Below, piece after piece: positions 19,960-28,933 of a DNA stretch of 64,000 bases. The number at the start of each line of letters is the position of its first letter. Position 1 is the first letter of the stretch. Origin of the DNA: Actinomyces bovis (GTDB lineage Bacteria > Actinomycetota > Actinomycetes > Actinomycetales > Actinomycetaceae); contig NZ_UAPQ01000006.1 of NCBI RefSeq assembly GCF_900444995.1, positions 62,001 to 126,000 on the forward strand, written 5' to 3'. Made by a program: the position numbers and the translations under genes. The notes beneath the pieces were generated by a model, which had not been told where the DNA came from, did no database searches, and worked only from the letters and a program-made list of their open reading frames with translations.

Positions 19960-20078
19960 CAGTTCTCACCCCCATAGGCTTTCTTAAAATCTTCCGTCCA
20001 AGAGAAACCGGAGTCTATCGGGAACGAGCCGCGCTCACTCCCGATCTGGTTTGCTCTCTTAATGCGTATTGAGGTCAT
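19956..20078 (-). CDS. 40-codon ORF, detached tail of the DUF6571-like protein (copy B)
   Basis: Begins MTSIRIKRANQIGSERGSF and ends EDFKKAYGGENW; homologous to copy A over its whole length and to the C-terminus of the protein at 20686 over the last dozen residues. ATGA overlap with the stop of lipoprotein 3 upstream and GTGA overlap with the start of lipoprotein 2 downstream. The conservation of frame and overlaps in both copies argues that it is translated. Confidence 0.65.
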   Translation of the reverse strand: MTSIRIKRANQIGSERGSFPIDSGFSWTEDFKKAYGGENW

Positions 20079-20689
20079 GGTTGTAGGGTGGGTGTGGCTG
20101 ATTGTGTAGGTGTTGGTGGTGGTGGGAAGGTCTTGGGATAGATGCTGGAGACGTAGCGCATTATGCCTACCACGACTTTCCTTACCTCTGTTTCCGTGAG
20201 GTTGGGGACGTCATTACTTATGAGCTCAACTTGTAGGGTGGAGTTGTTAGGCGCAAACCAAGCCGCATCGGCCAGTATTGAATCGTATGAGTGATAGTAG
20301 GCTACGCCTTCTAAACCTAGGTCTAGTTCCTCGAAAGTTTTATCCTTAGACCATTTCTCGCGAGCTTCTCTCGCGTCCAGAAAATCTGACCAAGAATTAT
20401 AAAAGGTTGGCTCTGGGTTGTAGGAGATTCGGATATTGCCAAATTCTTTTAAGGCAATAATGCAGCCATAAACTTGGTCAAAGTGCGGTGGTGGAGATAA
20501 TTTTGTGTTCGTGACTACGAATACGTGATATCCGGTGATGGTCTCTACAGTGGTTTTGTCAAGGTCGTAACAGAAAGTCTGCGGTACAGAATCCTCTTCA
20601 CCAGAGCCCCATAGTCCACAACCAGATAGACTGAATAGCACAGCTGGCACCAACACCAGACTCAGCGACCTGCGCCAACTAGGCCTCAC
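20075..20689 (-). CDS. Lipoprotein paralog 3 (first of three)
   Basis: Secreted lipoprotein of 204 residues; signal peptide with LSGC, then VPQTFCYDLDKTTVETI and the conserved SKDKTFEELDLGLEGVAYY and AAWFAPNNSTLQVEL blocks. It is closest to paralog 1 in the middle region (DFKEFG-like LKEFGNIRISYNPEPTFY is shared). The GTG start overlaps the stop of the large DUF6571-like gene by 4 bp. By position it is the natural partner of that protein. Confidence 0.85.
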   Translation of the reverse strand: MRPSWRRSLSLVLVPAVLFSLSGCGLWGSGEEDSVPQTFCYDLDKTTVETITGYHVFVVTNTKLSPPPHFDQVYGCIIALKEFGNIRISYNPEPTFYNSWSDFLDAREAREKWSKDKTFEELDLGLEGVAYYHSYDSILADAAWFAPNNSTLQVELISNDVPNLTETEVRKVVVGIMRYVSSIYPKTFPPPPTPTQSATPTLQP

Positions 20690-22686
20690 CAGTCCTCACC
20701 CCCATAGTAATTCTTGAAAGTATTTGCGGAAGTATACTTATTTACAGTTGGGCTTGAGCCGAGTTTGCTCATAGTTTGAGCGACATCGTCCGGCACCCGA
20801 CTCCCACCCACGGTGTATATGCCGCTCGCCCAGGTTCTGAATGCTTCCAATTTATCCTTATTCTCTATAGAGATAACCTGTGAGTCTGGATGGTAGAACG
20901 GTTCCCCCTCTGGAGGGTCTACCAGGTTGGCGTGAATCATGTTGGTCATGAATGCCGCGATGAGACCTTCGGGTCCATTAGGGAAGTCGTTTAGGTTTAT
21001 TGCAGAATCGGGCTGCGGTTCACCGCTAAGGGTCAATCCTGCATTCAGCAGCGCGAAAGCAGTCCCAGCTACTGGAACTGTTGATAATGCCTGTGTGGCG
21101 GCAAGTGCCCCGTTATAGCGCTGCCGTAAGGCTGTATTGTCTTTGTCGATGTCATCCATTAGCTTCAAGACGTCAGCCGCTCTGTCATACCTTCGGGCTA
21201 TCTTTTTCAGTCGATCATTAGGCTCAGGATCGGAGATGTTGGTGGCACTGCTTACAGTGTAGGTAGTGACGCCCTGAACGACCTTTGGTGCAGCATCTGG
21301 TGAATCCGAGGCTTTATAAAATAACTCGGCCAACGAATATCTTACTTCCGCGTAATCTTCGCCATTAGGGACTAATGGAACTGGGCTTGCCGGATTGCTC
21401 TCATCTGTCATAAGCTTTTCGCCGGCTACAAGTGCGATTATTTCTTGGCCGCAGTTGCCTAACAAGACTCCTATGTTCCCGGCGGCATCCTTGTTTGTGG
21501 GAAAGTCCTGCTTCGCTATAATCTTTAGGCCCTGTCCGGTGGCCCAGGAGGCCCGCTCGTCTCTGTCATTGCCCAGCGCCCGCACGGTGCCGCTGGCTGG
21601 ATCGGGCACAGCCCGCTGAGAGGAGGCAGCAGCGAATACGGCAGTCAAGCCGTTCATAGCAACTGGCCCCCAGGCTCGGGATCTAAGCATCTCCAAGCGC
21701 TTCAGAGCCTTATTGCTAGGAGCCCACTGATCGTCGCGTTCCTGGCTGCCGTCCATGGTCAAGGTTTCCGGATCCGGTGGAGCCAGGTAGTCAAGGGCGG
21801 CCTCAGGATTATAGCCCATCGCGTGTAATACGGCAGCTAAAGGATCCTTGGTGTAACCTGCCAATACACCCGGGTTAATCCTGATTTGATTGCCTTCACC
21901 GGTATAAGGATCAAATGAGGTTTCTAAACCCGGTTCAATGTCCTCAACTTTTTCCGCCAAGTCAATCAGGAAGTCCTTGCCGAACACCGTATGTGCACCA
22001 TCGGCAGGATTAGATGCAGTGAGGATCGCATCCATAACCGTCGCGCGCGGACCTGAAGAGCTGGCGCGAACCGCTTGATCGATATCAGTGCTCAAAGAGT
22101 ATGCGGCAGATTCAGAAGCGTCCTTCCATATTCGGGAAAAACGCCACAGCATCTTCCTTCGAGATGCTGCATCCGAATCACTATCGGCGGGAGTTTCCAG
22201 CATATTGGCTACCCCGTAGGCTTTACAGAACGCAGCCGCATACACCGGGTCGCCCTCATGGGCGGCCATGGCCTGATACACCTGATCAGCGGATCGTGAA
22301 GAACTACCGTTCTTTAGATCTGCCGCATCCTGACGAGCCTTATTGACTTTATCAACCTGATTATACTTGGTGGCATTATCTACAGTGTCATTCTCCCCGT
22401 CCGGGATATAATACTGAATCCAACCATCGGGTGTCTTAGAAGTAATTCCGCCCTCGTTAGCGGCTTTAGCTGCCGCTAAACGTTTCTTCAATTCTTCAAT
22501 ACGCGAATCCAACACGCTAAGGGCATTGGTTACTGTCGCAGGAACGTACAACAAGGACACCGACCAGCCTTGCCGATCTCGACAAGAGACTATAGACTTG
22601 CGCTCACTCTCAGCACGGTCCCTATAACTATTTAAGCCGTTAATCAACTTCTGAACCGCATCTGGGTCCAATGCAACTAGAGTCAC
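20686..22686 (-). CDS. DUF6571-like large protein, possible secreted effector or partner of the lipoproteins
   Basis: Protein of about 666 residues resembling the actinobacterial DUF6571 family (recognised from blocks such as ALDYLAPPDPETL and LLGNCGQEIIALVAG; not confirmed by search). The first 85 residues form a helical hairpin with GWSVSLL at the turn, like ESX/WXG-type export domains. No Sec signal peptide or membrane helix is clear. The GTG at 22686 is preferred over 22713 because GAGAGGGTGA precedes it and it then starts 7 bases after the preceding gene. GC content is visibly lower than in the surrounding core genes, suggesting acquisition. The C-terminal tail is repeated downstream as two small ORFs. 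Confidence 0.75.
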   Translation of the reverse strand: MTLVALDPDAVQKLINGLNSYRDRAESERKSIVSCRDRQGWSVSLLYVPATVTNALSVLDSRIEELKKRLAAAKAANEGGITSKTPDGWIQYYIPDGENDTVDNATKYNQVDKVNKARQDAADLKNGSSSRSADQVYQAMAAHEGDPVYAAAFCKAYGVANMLETPADSDSDAASRRKMLWRFSRIWKDASESAAYSLSTDIDQAVRASSSGPRATVMDAILTASNPADGAHTVFGKDFLIDLAEKVEDIEPGLETSFDPYTGEGNQIRINPGVLAGYTKDPLAAVLHAMGYNPEAALDYLAPPDPETLTMDGSQERDDQWAPSNKALKRLEMLRSRAWGPVAMNGLTAVFAAASSQRAVPDPASGTVRALGNDRDERASWATGQGLKIIAKQDFPTNKDAAGNIGVLLGNCGQEIIALVAGEKLMTDESNPASPVPLVPNGEDYAEVRYSLAELFYKASDSPDAAPKVVQGVTTYTVSSATNISDPEPNDRLKKIARRYDRAADVLKLMDDIDKDNTALRQRYNGALAATQALSTVPVAGTAFALLNAGLTLSGEPQPDSAINLNDFPNGPEGLIAAFMTNMIHANLVDPPEGEPFYHPDSQVISIENKDKLEAFRTWASGIYTVGGSRVPDDVAQTMSKLGSSPTVNKYTSANTFKNYYGGEDW

Positions 22687-22693
22687 TACCAGC

Positions 22694-23116
22694 TCACCCT
22701 CTCGACTTGGCACGCGGGTCAGTGAACTCTACCTTCTCAGGCTCCTTGTCAATGAGACTGTCCAACCAAACTCCCTCGCTCTTAAAACCGTCATCAACTG
22801 ACTTGATGGACGTCTGCAGGCTCGTGGCCAAATCCTTAGCCAGGGGTGAACGCCACACAGACCCGTCACCACCAAGGCCACTAGTCAACTTTGCGGCGTT
22901 CGTCTGAGTGCCGGCATCAGCGGCTCCCGTACCGAGAGCAAGCTCGGCCCAAGAAACCTGCCTACGAACCTCCCGCAAATCCTCTAGCTTGCAGTTATCA
23001 ACCTTCGACGCACTGGGAGAATAGTCCGAGCAACCATGACCCACAAAAAGGTGGCGCGGAAGCCCCTTTGAGCCACCGCCATCTGATAAGCAGAAACGAA
23101 AACGACGTCGAGACAA
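22694..23116 (-). CDS. Small helical protein, ESX/WXG-like, upstream of the DUF6571-like gene
   Basis: Up to 140 residues; the second half (VWRSPLAKDLATSLQTSIKS then VDDGFKSEGVW) is helical and has the look of small ESX-type partner proteins, though no canonical WXG motif is present. The TTG at 23116 has GGAGG seven bases upstream; a GTG at about 23041 is an alternative and the first 25 residues are basic and not family-like. It is followed 7 bases later by the large gene, so the two are probably co-expressed. Confidence 0.6.
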   Translation of the reverse strand: MSRRRFRFCLSDGGGSKGLPRHLFVGHGCSDYSPSASKVDNCKLEDLREVRRQVSWAELALGTGAADAGTQTNAAKLTSGLGGDGSVWRSPLAKDLATSLQTSIKSVDDGFKSEGVWLDSLIDKEPEKVEFTDPRAKSRG

Positions 23117-23263
23117 AACTCAACCTCCAGGGACATCAGGCTTGACGCCGCGACCCAAGGTGGTCGCAAGCTAGATCACACACAAGAACGATACACGAAA
23201 GTAGCCGCCAAAGAGCCAAAGCGCATGGATCTTGGGTTGTAGTTTGGGTGGTTTGGGGTTGTT

Positions 23264-24286
23264 TTAGTTTGTTGGGATGTTGATGGTTTGGATTTCGGCT
23301 ACGGGTAGGTTTGTGGTGTTGGTGGTTTCGATGTTGTCTAGTTGGCCGTTGGTGCCGTCGTTGCTGGTCCATGAGACTTTGTAGGAGACTGCGATCTTTA
23401 GTGGGGTGGTGCCGCCTAGGTGTGCGCTGGAGCGAGTAAAGCGAGTCATGCAGTCAGTGGCGCCTTCTTTGCTGACTCCAGGTATCCAGGGGCTGCCCCA
23501 TCCGGTGCAGGAGGAGGCTGCGTCTGGAGCGGACAGATGCAGCCCGCTGGCTGTTACTTGCACGCTGACGCTGGTTGAGCCCACTGAGGCGTTAACTGAA
23601 GCTGAACGCACGGTGGCTTCAGTGGCCCACACCCAGGTGTCTAAGCCCACTACTGTGGCGCCGTTGGCTCCTAGTTTTGGGCTGGTGTTGATCTGTGGGG
23701 AAGGCAGGTGCATAGCCCGTCGTACTGCCTGGGCTATTACTTTGCCTGGTAGTGGTGCGAGTGGGGGAGTTTGGCCTTGGGGTAAGAACCGGTTAGTGCC
23801 ACCAGCTTCAAAAGCACGCACATAGTCTTGATACTCCTGCTGCGTGCCGGTGAAATACGTTCTTGAACACGTCGTGTGCCACCAATATCCACCCGTGTCA
23901 TCACGATGAGAATCCCACCCCACAAACGCTTTGTCGGTGTCCGAACGAGTGGTGCCATCAGCATTCAAAGCGTCCAAAGCTCCAGACTCAATCCACTGAG
24001 CCATTTGCGCCCCATTGCGACCACGCTGCCACCAACACACCGGATGCACATCCACCCCCTGAGAGCTAACACCCACCTGCCCCACAACCCCAGGAGCCCC
24101 ATCAACCGCCACACTATCAACCGCAACCGCTACCACTTCTTGCCCACTAACAAACCCACCAGAAGAAACCGGCGGAACCACCTCGTCGTGAGTGCCATGT
24201 GCGTGGGCGGGGGTTGATATGCCGGGGAGTAATAATGCGCCAGCTAAAATTATCGGTGTGGCCCATGGCCTGTTTAGTCTGTGCAA
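23264..24286 (-). CDS. Secreted protein of unknown function
   Basis: 340 residues with a Sec signal peptide ending near PAHAHG. The exported part has a Cys/Trp-rich first half (HPVCWWQRGRNGAQMAQW, GYWWHTTCSRTYF) and a beta-rich second half with a Cys pair (AASSCTGWGSPW, ATDCMTRF), resembling a family of actinobacterial secreted proteins often loosely named ATP/GTP-binding protein. The start is a TTG that lies within the end of the preceding lipoprotein gene (13-bp overlap), so the two are translationally coupled. Function unknown. Confidence 0.75.
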   Translation of the reverse strand: MHRLNRPWATPIILAGALLLPGISTPAHAHGTHDEVVPPVSSGGFVSGQEVVAVAVDSVAVDGAPGVVGQVGVSSQGVDVHPVCWWQRGRNGAQMAQWIESGALDALNADGTTRSDTDKAFVGWDSHRDDTGGYWWHTTCSRTYFTGTQQEYQDYVRAFEAGGTNRFLPQGQTPPLAPLPGKVIAQAVRRAMHLPSPQINTSPKLGANGATVVGLDTWVWATEATVRSASVNASVGSTSVSVQVTASGLHLSAPDAASSCTGWGSPWIPGVSKEGATDCMTRFTRSSAHLGGTTPLKIAVSYKVSWTSNDGTNGQLDNIETTNTTNLPVAEIQTINIPTN

Positions 24287-24939
24287 TCGTCTGTCCCCGA
24301 AATCTGACCTTCAGTTACCTGCCACCCCGTCTCAGACCTCTCCAGCACATAAACCTTATGGAAAGCATGGCGAGAGCCATCCTCCGTCACATCAGTCCCG
24401 CCAGCATCCAGGTAGGATATTTGCCGCTGGTCTTGGCATGCTTCTACGGTTGCTGTAATACCGCTAGAACTATAAACCGACATAACCTTCGTGGAATAGC
24501 GTCCGCCAAGATGCCAGCCTTTGCTATCCAACCTAGCTCGGAATGCATCTCCCTTTTGAAGTTCCTTGCCGCTGGTGTTGGCTAGATATGAGCTTCGGTC
24601 CTTAGATTTTCCAGAGGATAGTTTCCACCCCTCCCGTTGGAAGGTTATGTAGCTGCGGACTACCTGTTGTGAGGTGGCGTCCAGGCCCTGGGGTACAGCC
24701 GTGACTTGGAAGTCATTGGCCAGGTCTGACAAGTCTTCAGCCGTAAACGGCACCTCACCAGTCGAAGCCGAAGCTGAGGCAGAGGCTGTAGGTGAAGCAC
24801 TAGCCGAGGCCGAGGTGCTGGGCTGGGCGGTATAAGGCGGCACACTAGAGCCAGCCACAGGCTGCTTAGTCCCACACCCCGCAAGCAAAACAGCACAAGC
24901 ACACAAACCCATCAGCCCACGTACACGAGAAGAACGCAT
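24274..24939 (-). CDS. Lipoprotein of unknown function
   Basis: 221 residues from the ATG at 24939. Signal peptide with lipobox LLAGC at about residue 22, then a Ser/Ala/Thr-rich linker (about 40-65) and a compact domain of about 150 residues containing a Cys pair (VEACQD, TDDCTD). The longer TTG start at 24957 adds only six residues. It is the first gene of the minus-strand secreted-protein cluster that runs down to 18519. I do not recognise the domain. Confidence 0.78.
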   Translation of the reverse strand: MRSSRVRGLMGLCACAVLLAGCGTKQPVAGSSVPPYTAQPSTSASASASPTASASASASTGEVPFTAEDLSDLANDFQVTAVPQGLDATSQQVVRSYITFQREGWKLSSGKSKDRSSYLANTSGKELQKGDAFRARLDSKGWHLGGRYSTKVMSVYSSSGITATVEACQDQRQISYLDAGGTDVTEDGSRHAFHKVYVLERSETGWQVTEGQISGTDDCTD

Positions 24940-25027
24940 CAAAACAAACCCCAACACAAAACAACCAGGAACCCACCCAGACTAACAACCCACCCACCCC
25001 CAACACCACCCCCACCCCGCGAGTCAC

Positions 25028-25771
25028 TCAGGCGCCCGGGACGGCCTTAGGTGGCAGCACCTCCACCTGGGGCGGCAGGTTTACGATCCCCACCGGGCAG
25101 GTCACCCCGTTGGGGCCGTGGTTGCAGTAACCGCGTGGGTGCTTGTGTAGATAAGCCTGGTGGTAGTCCTCCGCCAGGTAGAACGGGCCCCCAAACTCCG
25201 CGTAGGCCGCACTCGCCTCGTCAATGGTGGTCACGCAGGTGCCCCGCCCCAAGCGCGTCAGCTCACCCTGGAAGGCCTCCCGGATGGCGTGGGCCGCAGC
25301 GGCCTGCTCCGGCGTCGTCGTCCACACCGCGGAGCGATACTGCGTGCCGACGTCGTTGCCATGCCGATTCAGCTGTGTGGAATCGTGGTTCTCCCAAAAC
25401 ACCCGCAGCAGTGCCTCCCCGCCAGCGCCAACCACCGCCGGGTCAAAGACCACCCGCACCGCCTCAGCATGACCGGTAGCTCCCGTGCACACCTCTTCAT
25501 AGGAAGGATTAGGAGTGTTGCCACCCATGTAGCCCACCGCCGTGGACAGCACCCCTTCTTGCCGCCAGAAGATCCGCTCCACACCCCAGAAGCAGCCCGC
25601 CGCCAGGTAGATAATCTGGGCGCCCTGTGGCCACGGACCATCAATCGCTGTGCCCAACACCGGGTGGATGCCCGGGTTAGGCAGGCGGCTAAAAGTGATG
25701 CCCGGCAGGGCGGTGCTGCGCAGAGGTTGGCTGGAAGCGGGGGATACGTGGTTGCTGCTGCTGGTATTCAT
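25028..25771 (-). CDS. msrA: Peptide methionine-S-sulfoxide reductase
   Basis: Repairs oxidised methionine (S form) in proteins. The active-site motif [10 protein letters not shown] with the catalytic Cys is at about residue 55 and is followed by [32 protein letters not shown] and AEDYHQAYL. The ATG at 25771 is preferred because the upstream extension has no family similarity. At about 247 residues it is slightly longer than the usual enzyme, with a Ser-rich N-terminus but no clear signal peptide. Confidence 0.95.
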   Translation of the reverse strand: MNTSSSNHVSPASSQPLRSTALPGITFSRLPNPGIHPVLGTAIDGPWPQGAQIIYLAAGCFWGVERIFWRQEGVLSTAVGYMGGNTPNPSYEEVCTGATGHAEAVRVVFDPAVVGAGGEALLRVFWENHDSTQLNRHGNDVGTQYRSAVWTTTPEQAAAAHAIREAFQGELTRLGRGTCVTTIDEASAAYAEFGGPFYLAEDYHQAYLHKHPRGYCNHGPNGVTCPVGIVNLPPQVEVLPPKAVPGA

Positions 25772-25856
25772 GCGCGCAGACGCTACCGGCTGAGCAGGCG
25801 CCAAACAGCCCACTCAGCCGGCAGCGTGAAGGGAATAAAACCGCGCCGCGCCCAGC

Positions 25857-26357
25857 TCAGATCGGCTTGACCTGGATGATCTCCGCCGTGAGCCGCTTGC
25901 CGTTTGGGGCCTCGTAGCTGACCTTCTTCCCAGCCTTGTGGCCCATGAGCGCGCGGCCCAGGGGAGCATCAGGAGAGAAGACCTTCACCCCTTCAGGCAC
26001 ATCCGCGGTGATCTCCTGACCACCCAGCGCGAAAGTCTGCTCCTTGCCATTGACCTTGGCGGTCACGATCGTCCCGGCAGATACAGAGCCATCCGCAGCT
26101 GCCGTGCCGATCTGCGCCGTCTCCAGCAGGGCCTCCAGCTGGTTGATGCGTGCCTCGTTGAGCCCCGCTTCCTCACGGGCGGCGTGGTAGCCAGCATTCT
26201 CGCGCAGGTCGCCCTCCTGCCGTGCTGCCTCCACCCGCTGGGCGAGCTCCTTGCGGTCAGTGGTCTTACGGCGCTCCAGTTCGGCGGTCAGGCGGTCGAA
26301 GGCCTCCTGGGTGAGCCAAGTTCCCTGCTCAGTGACCTCAGGGTTCTCCGTAGCCAT
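25857..26357 (-). CDS. greA: Transcription elongation factor GreA
   Basis: Stimulates transcript cleavage by backtracked RNA polymerase. N-terminal coiled coil (about residues 12-80) with the acidic tip region EGDLRENAGYHAAREEAG, and a C-terminal FKBP-like domain ending in SPDAPLGRALMGHKAGKKV. The length of 166 residues is typical of the actinobacterial protein. GGAGG lies before the ATG. Together with trhA and the isoprenyl transferase downstream it matches a mycobacterial gene neighbourhood (Rv1080c to Rv1086). Confidence 0.96.
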   Translation of the reverse strand: MATENPEVTEQGTWLTQEAFDRLTAELERRKTTDRKELAQRVEAARQEGDLRENAGYHAAREEAGLNEARINQLEALLETAQIGTAAADGSVSAGTIVTAKVNGKEQTFALGGQEITADVPEGVKVFSPDAPLGRALMGHKAGKKVSYEAPNGKRLTAEIIQVKPI

Positions 26358-26584
26358 TTGTCCTCCTTGGGCTGTGCCGGCGGCGCCGACGTCGGGGCCT
26401 GCTTAGCAGGCTAAAACAGTGCCGCCGCAGGCCACCATCATTGGCGGCCAGCGGCCATATGAAGCGGGAGTCTACCGGCGGGGCTGCTTTGGCCAAGCAG
26501 GTTCACGCGCGATCCGCTGCTAGTGGAAGCGCAGGGATGCCCATTGCCTAAGGCCCATAGCCTGACGGCGCCGGCACCGCAGCC

Positions 26585-27772
26585 TCAGCGACCCTCCTCC
26601 ACCGTGGCCGGAGTCGGGGCTAGGAGCGGGTCGGCCAGACGCTGGTCTTCAGCCGTCTGTTCCGCCGTCTCCTCGGCTGCGCGATCGGCGCTGTCTGCAG
26701 AAGAAAGCGCCTGGGTGGTGGCATCGTGCTCAGCCTCGTGGCGCGCCACCCGGCGCAGCTTGTCACCGATCTTCTGGTCGTATTCGGCCAGAGCCTCAGC
26801 GCTCACAGTGGCGCGGACGCGCTCGCGCTCAGTGGCGACGTCGAATTTGGCGGCAGGCCAGTCAATATCCATCTCCGCGAGCTCCCGCAGCAGCATCTCC
26901 GTGACGGACAAGCGCGCATACCACTTGTTGTCTGCGGGCACGACGTACCAGGGAGCCTCCGGGAAGGAAGTAGCGGTGAGCATCCGCTGGTAAATGCCCT
27001 GGAAGTCAAACCACTTGGCGCGCGTATCCATGTCTCCGGGGGAGTACTTCCAGCGCTTGTCCGGGCGGTCCACGCGCTCCAGCAGCCGCAGGCCCTGCTC
27101 CTCGTAGGAGACCATGAGTGCCACCTTGATGATGGCAGTGCCCTGCTCGATCAACTGCTTCTCAAAATCGTGAATCTGGGACACGCGCTCGTCAAAGGCG
27201 GCGTCGTCCAGCTGACCGTTTACGCCGGGCACCAGGATGTCCTCATAGTGAGAGCGGTCAAAGAGTCCGATCTTTCCGGCGGTGGGCATCGCCTTCCAGA
27301 TGCGCCACAGGAAGTCGTGGCTCTTCTCCTCCTCGGTGGGTGCCTTGAAGGCCATCAGGCTCACACCCTGGGGGTCCACCAGCGCCATCACGTGCCGAGC
27401 AATCCCACCCTTGCCAGCCGTGTCTAGGCCCTGAGCCACCACCAGCACGCGGCGGGTGGAACCTTCCTTGGAGGCGGCGTAGAGGCGCTCCTGGAGTTCG
27501 GAAAGCAAGGGGGTAATGGCCTCGGTGTAGGCGAGTGCTTCCTCCTCACCACCGTCCCAGCCGGGAGCGTCAGCGCGGTTGAGGGAGGCCAACTGGAAGC
27601 CCTCACCGACTCGCAGCAGCTCGCGAGGGTCAGCAGTCCAGCAGCTGGGGCTAAGTGCAGCCTTGGCCGCTTTGGCGGCCTGCTTAGCAGCCTTCTTGGC
27701 GGCTTTAGCGGCCTTGCGCTCAGCCTTGCTGAGCTTGTCGGCCTGCTTGGACTTCTTGCTTTGCTTGGACAT
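26585..27772 (-). CDS. Polyphosphate kinase 2 family protein
   Basis: Uses polyphosphate to phosphorylate nucleotides (ADP/GDP or AMP, depending on class). The PPK2 core runs from about residue 40 to 300: Walker A GLDTAGKGG, the lid FDRSHYEDILVPGV and the Walker B-like VALMVSYEEQ. The first 40 residues are a Lys/Ala-rich helix, and the last 95 residues are an Ala/Glu/Asp-rich extension outside the usual family, probably disordered. Class cannot be set by eye. The window also encodes a Ppx homologue at 2543. Confidence 0.92.
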   Translation of the reverse strand: MSKQSKKSKQADKLSKAERKAAKAAKKAAKQAAKAAKAALSPSCWTADPRELLRVGEGFQLASLNRADAPGWDGGEEEALAYTEAITPLLSELQERLYAASKEGSTRRVLVVAQGLDTAGKGGIARHVMALVDPQGVSLMAFKAPTEEEKSHDFLWRIWKAMPTAGKIGLFDRSHYEDILVPGVNGQLDDAAFDERVSQIHDFEKQLIEQGTAIIKVALMVSYEEQGLRLLERVDRPDKRWKYSPGDMDTRAKWFDFQGIYQRMLTATSFPEAPWYVVPADNKWYARLSVTEMLLRELAEMDIDWPAAKFDVATERERVRATVSAEALAEYDQKIGDKLRRVARHEAEHDATTQALSSADSADRAAEETAEQTAEDQRLADPLLAPTPATVEEGR

Positions 27773-27852
27773 GGGTGTTCATTCCTTGGCTCAAGTGGGG
27801 TGCGTGCACGCTTAGTTCAAGGGTAGCCGGGCATCCGCCTGACGCAGCAGCT

Positions 27853-28566
27853 TTAGCTCAAAACCGCCAGGTAGCAGGCCAGGCAGTGGCAAGCCCAGGC
27901 CACCACGGTGAAGGCATGGAAGATCTCGTGAAAGCCAAAGACCAGCGGGTTGGGGTCCGGCATCTGGCGCGCAAAGACCACCGCGCCGACCGTGTAAAGC
28001 ACCCCTCCAGCCACCAGCAGCAGCACGATCGCGGGGCCGCCGGCGATCCAGAACTGCGGTAGGAAGGCCAGGGCCACCCAACCTAGGGCCACATAAATAA
28101 CGGCGCCCAACCAGCGGGGGGTGCGTGGCCAGATAAACCGGGCAGCGATTCCCACAATGGCGCCGGCCCAAACCACCACCAGCAAGATCGTGGCCCATAG
28201 CGGGCTGAGCAGGGCTACCGCCAAGGGGGTGTAGGTGCCGCCAATCAGCAGATAGATATTAGCGTGGTCGATGTGCTGGAGCACGTCGGTGAAACGCTTG
28301 GGGGTGCGTCCCTTGCACAGGTGGTAGACGCCGGAGTTCACGAAGAGCAGGGCGGAGCAGCTCAGATAGATCGCGCAGGCCCAGGCTAGGAGACTGCCGC
28401 GCTGATGGTAGGCGAGGATCGTCAAGGCGATGCCAGCCGCAATGGCTAGCGGGGCAGTGATGGTGTGGATCCAGCCGCGCAGCTTAGGGCGGGTGAAGCC
28501 CGGAGGCTTGGGTGGAGTCTTGAGGAAATCGGGCGGGTTGCCGGAGAACAGGGTGCGGACGGTCAT
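27853..28566 (-). CDS. trhA: Hemolysin III / TrhA (PAQR family) membrane protein
   Basis: Seven-helix membrane protein of 237 residues related to adiponectin receptors; bacterial TrhA has been linked to membrane-lipid energetics. The metal-site residues are visible: NSGVYHL with the His in helix 2, and FGFHEIFHAFTVVAWACH with two His in the last helix. HIDHANIYLLIGGTY marks the middle. AGAGGAG directly precedes the ATG at 28566. A double palindrome 60-94 bases upstream suggests control by a TetR-type repressor. Divergent to an isoprenyl transferase gene, as in mycobacteria. Confidence 0.92.
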   Translation of the reverse strand: MTVRTLFSGNPPDFLKTPPKPPGFTRPKLRGWIHTITAPLAIAAGIALTILAYHQRGSLLAWACAIYLSCSALLFVNSGVYHLCKGRTPKRFTDVLQHIDHANIYLLIGGTYTPLAVALLSPLWATILLVVVWAGAIVGIAARFIWPRTPRWLGAVIYVALGWVALAFLPQFWIAGGPAIVLLLVAGGVLYTVGAVVFARQMPDPNPLVFGFHEIFHAFTVVAWACHCLACYLAVLS

Positions 28567-28933
28567 GGTGCTCCTCTGCAGCTCCTGAGTTTGAGCTCCT
28601 AAGCGCCTGCGTGGCCTCAGGGCATAACCTACGGTCGCGTAAGTTACGCTACCGTAGGTTGGGTGGTGTCGCCAATACCCAAGCTCGGTATTGGCAGTGC
28701 GCTCGGTCACCGTGCGCTTCGGCCCGCCGTTACCCCTACTGTCCTCACGGGCCACGCGCATCGCGCCCACCTCCCAGCACCCTGGCGACGCCGTCGGCAA
28801 CAGCGCCCTAGCGGTCACCGCTTTTTGACTGCTTTTAAACTGCGCCGCCGCCCACCTGAGCGCTACCTTTGACACCTGGCGGACTTACCCCGGGTCGGCC
28901 ACCCCAGCGGCACGCGAGCAGAACGGAGGCGAA
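28567..28933. other. Divergent intergenic region of trhA and isoprenyl transferase
   Basis: 367 bases with no supported gene. It contains the palindromic operator at 28626-28660. The half nearer the transferase gene contains TTTGAC at about 28868 but no clear matching -10. Confidence 0.5.
28626..28660. promoter_or_regulatory. 35-bp double palindrome, probable operator of trhA
   Basis: Centred on G28643. Arms AACCTACGGTCGCGTAA (28626-28642) and TTACGCTACCGTAGGTT (28644-28660) pair at 16 of 17 positions. It can also be read as two overlapping TACG-N4-CGTA boxes (28630-28641 and 28645-28656) whose centres are 15 bp apart, the layout expected for two repressor dimers. The regulator gene is not in this window. 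Confidence 0.75.

Noticed and set aside
22984-23169. 61-codon minus-strand ORF overlapping the small ESX-like gene
   Set aside because: It has a hydrophobic stretch but competes with the longer frame that has a better ribosome-binding site and leads into the conserved-looking helical region.
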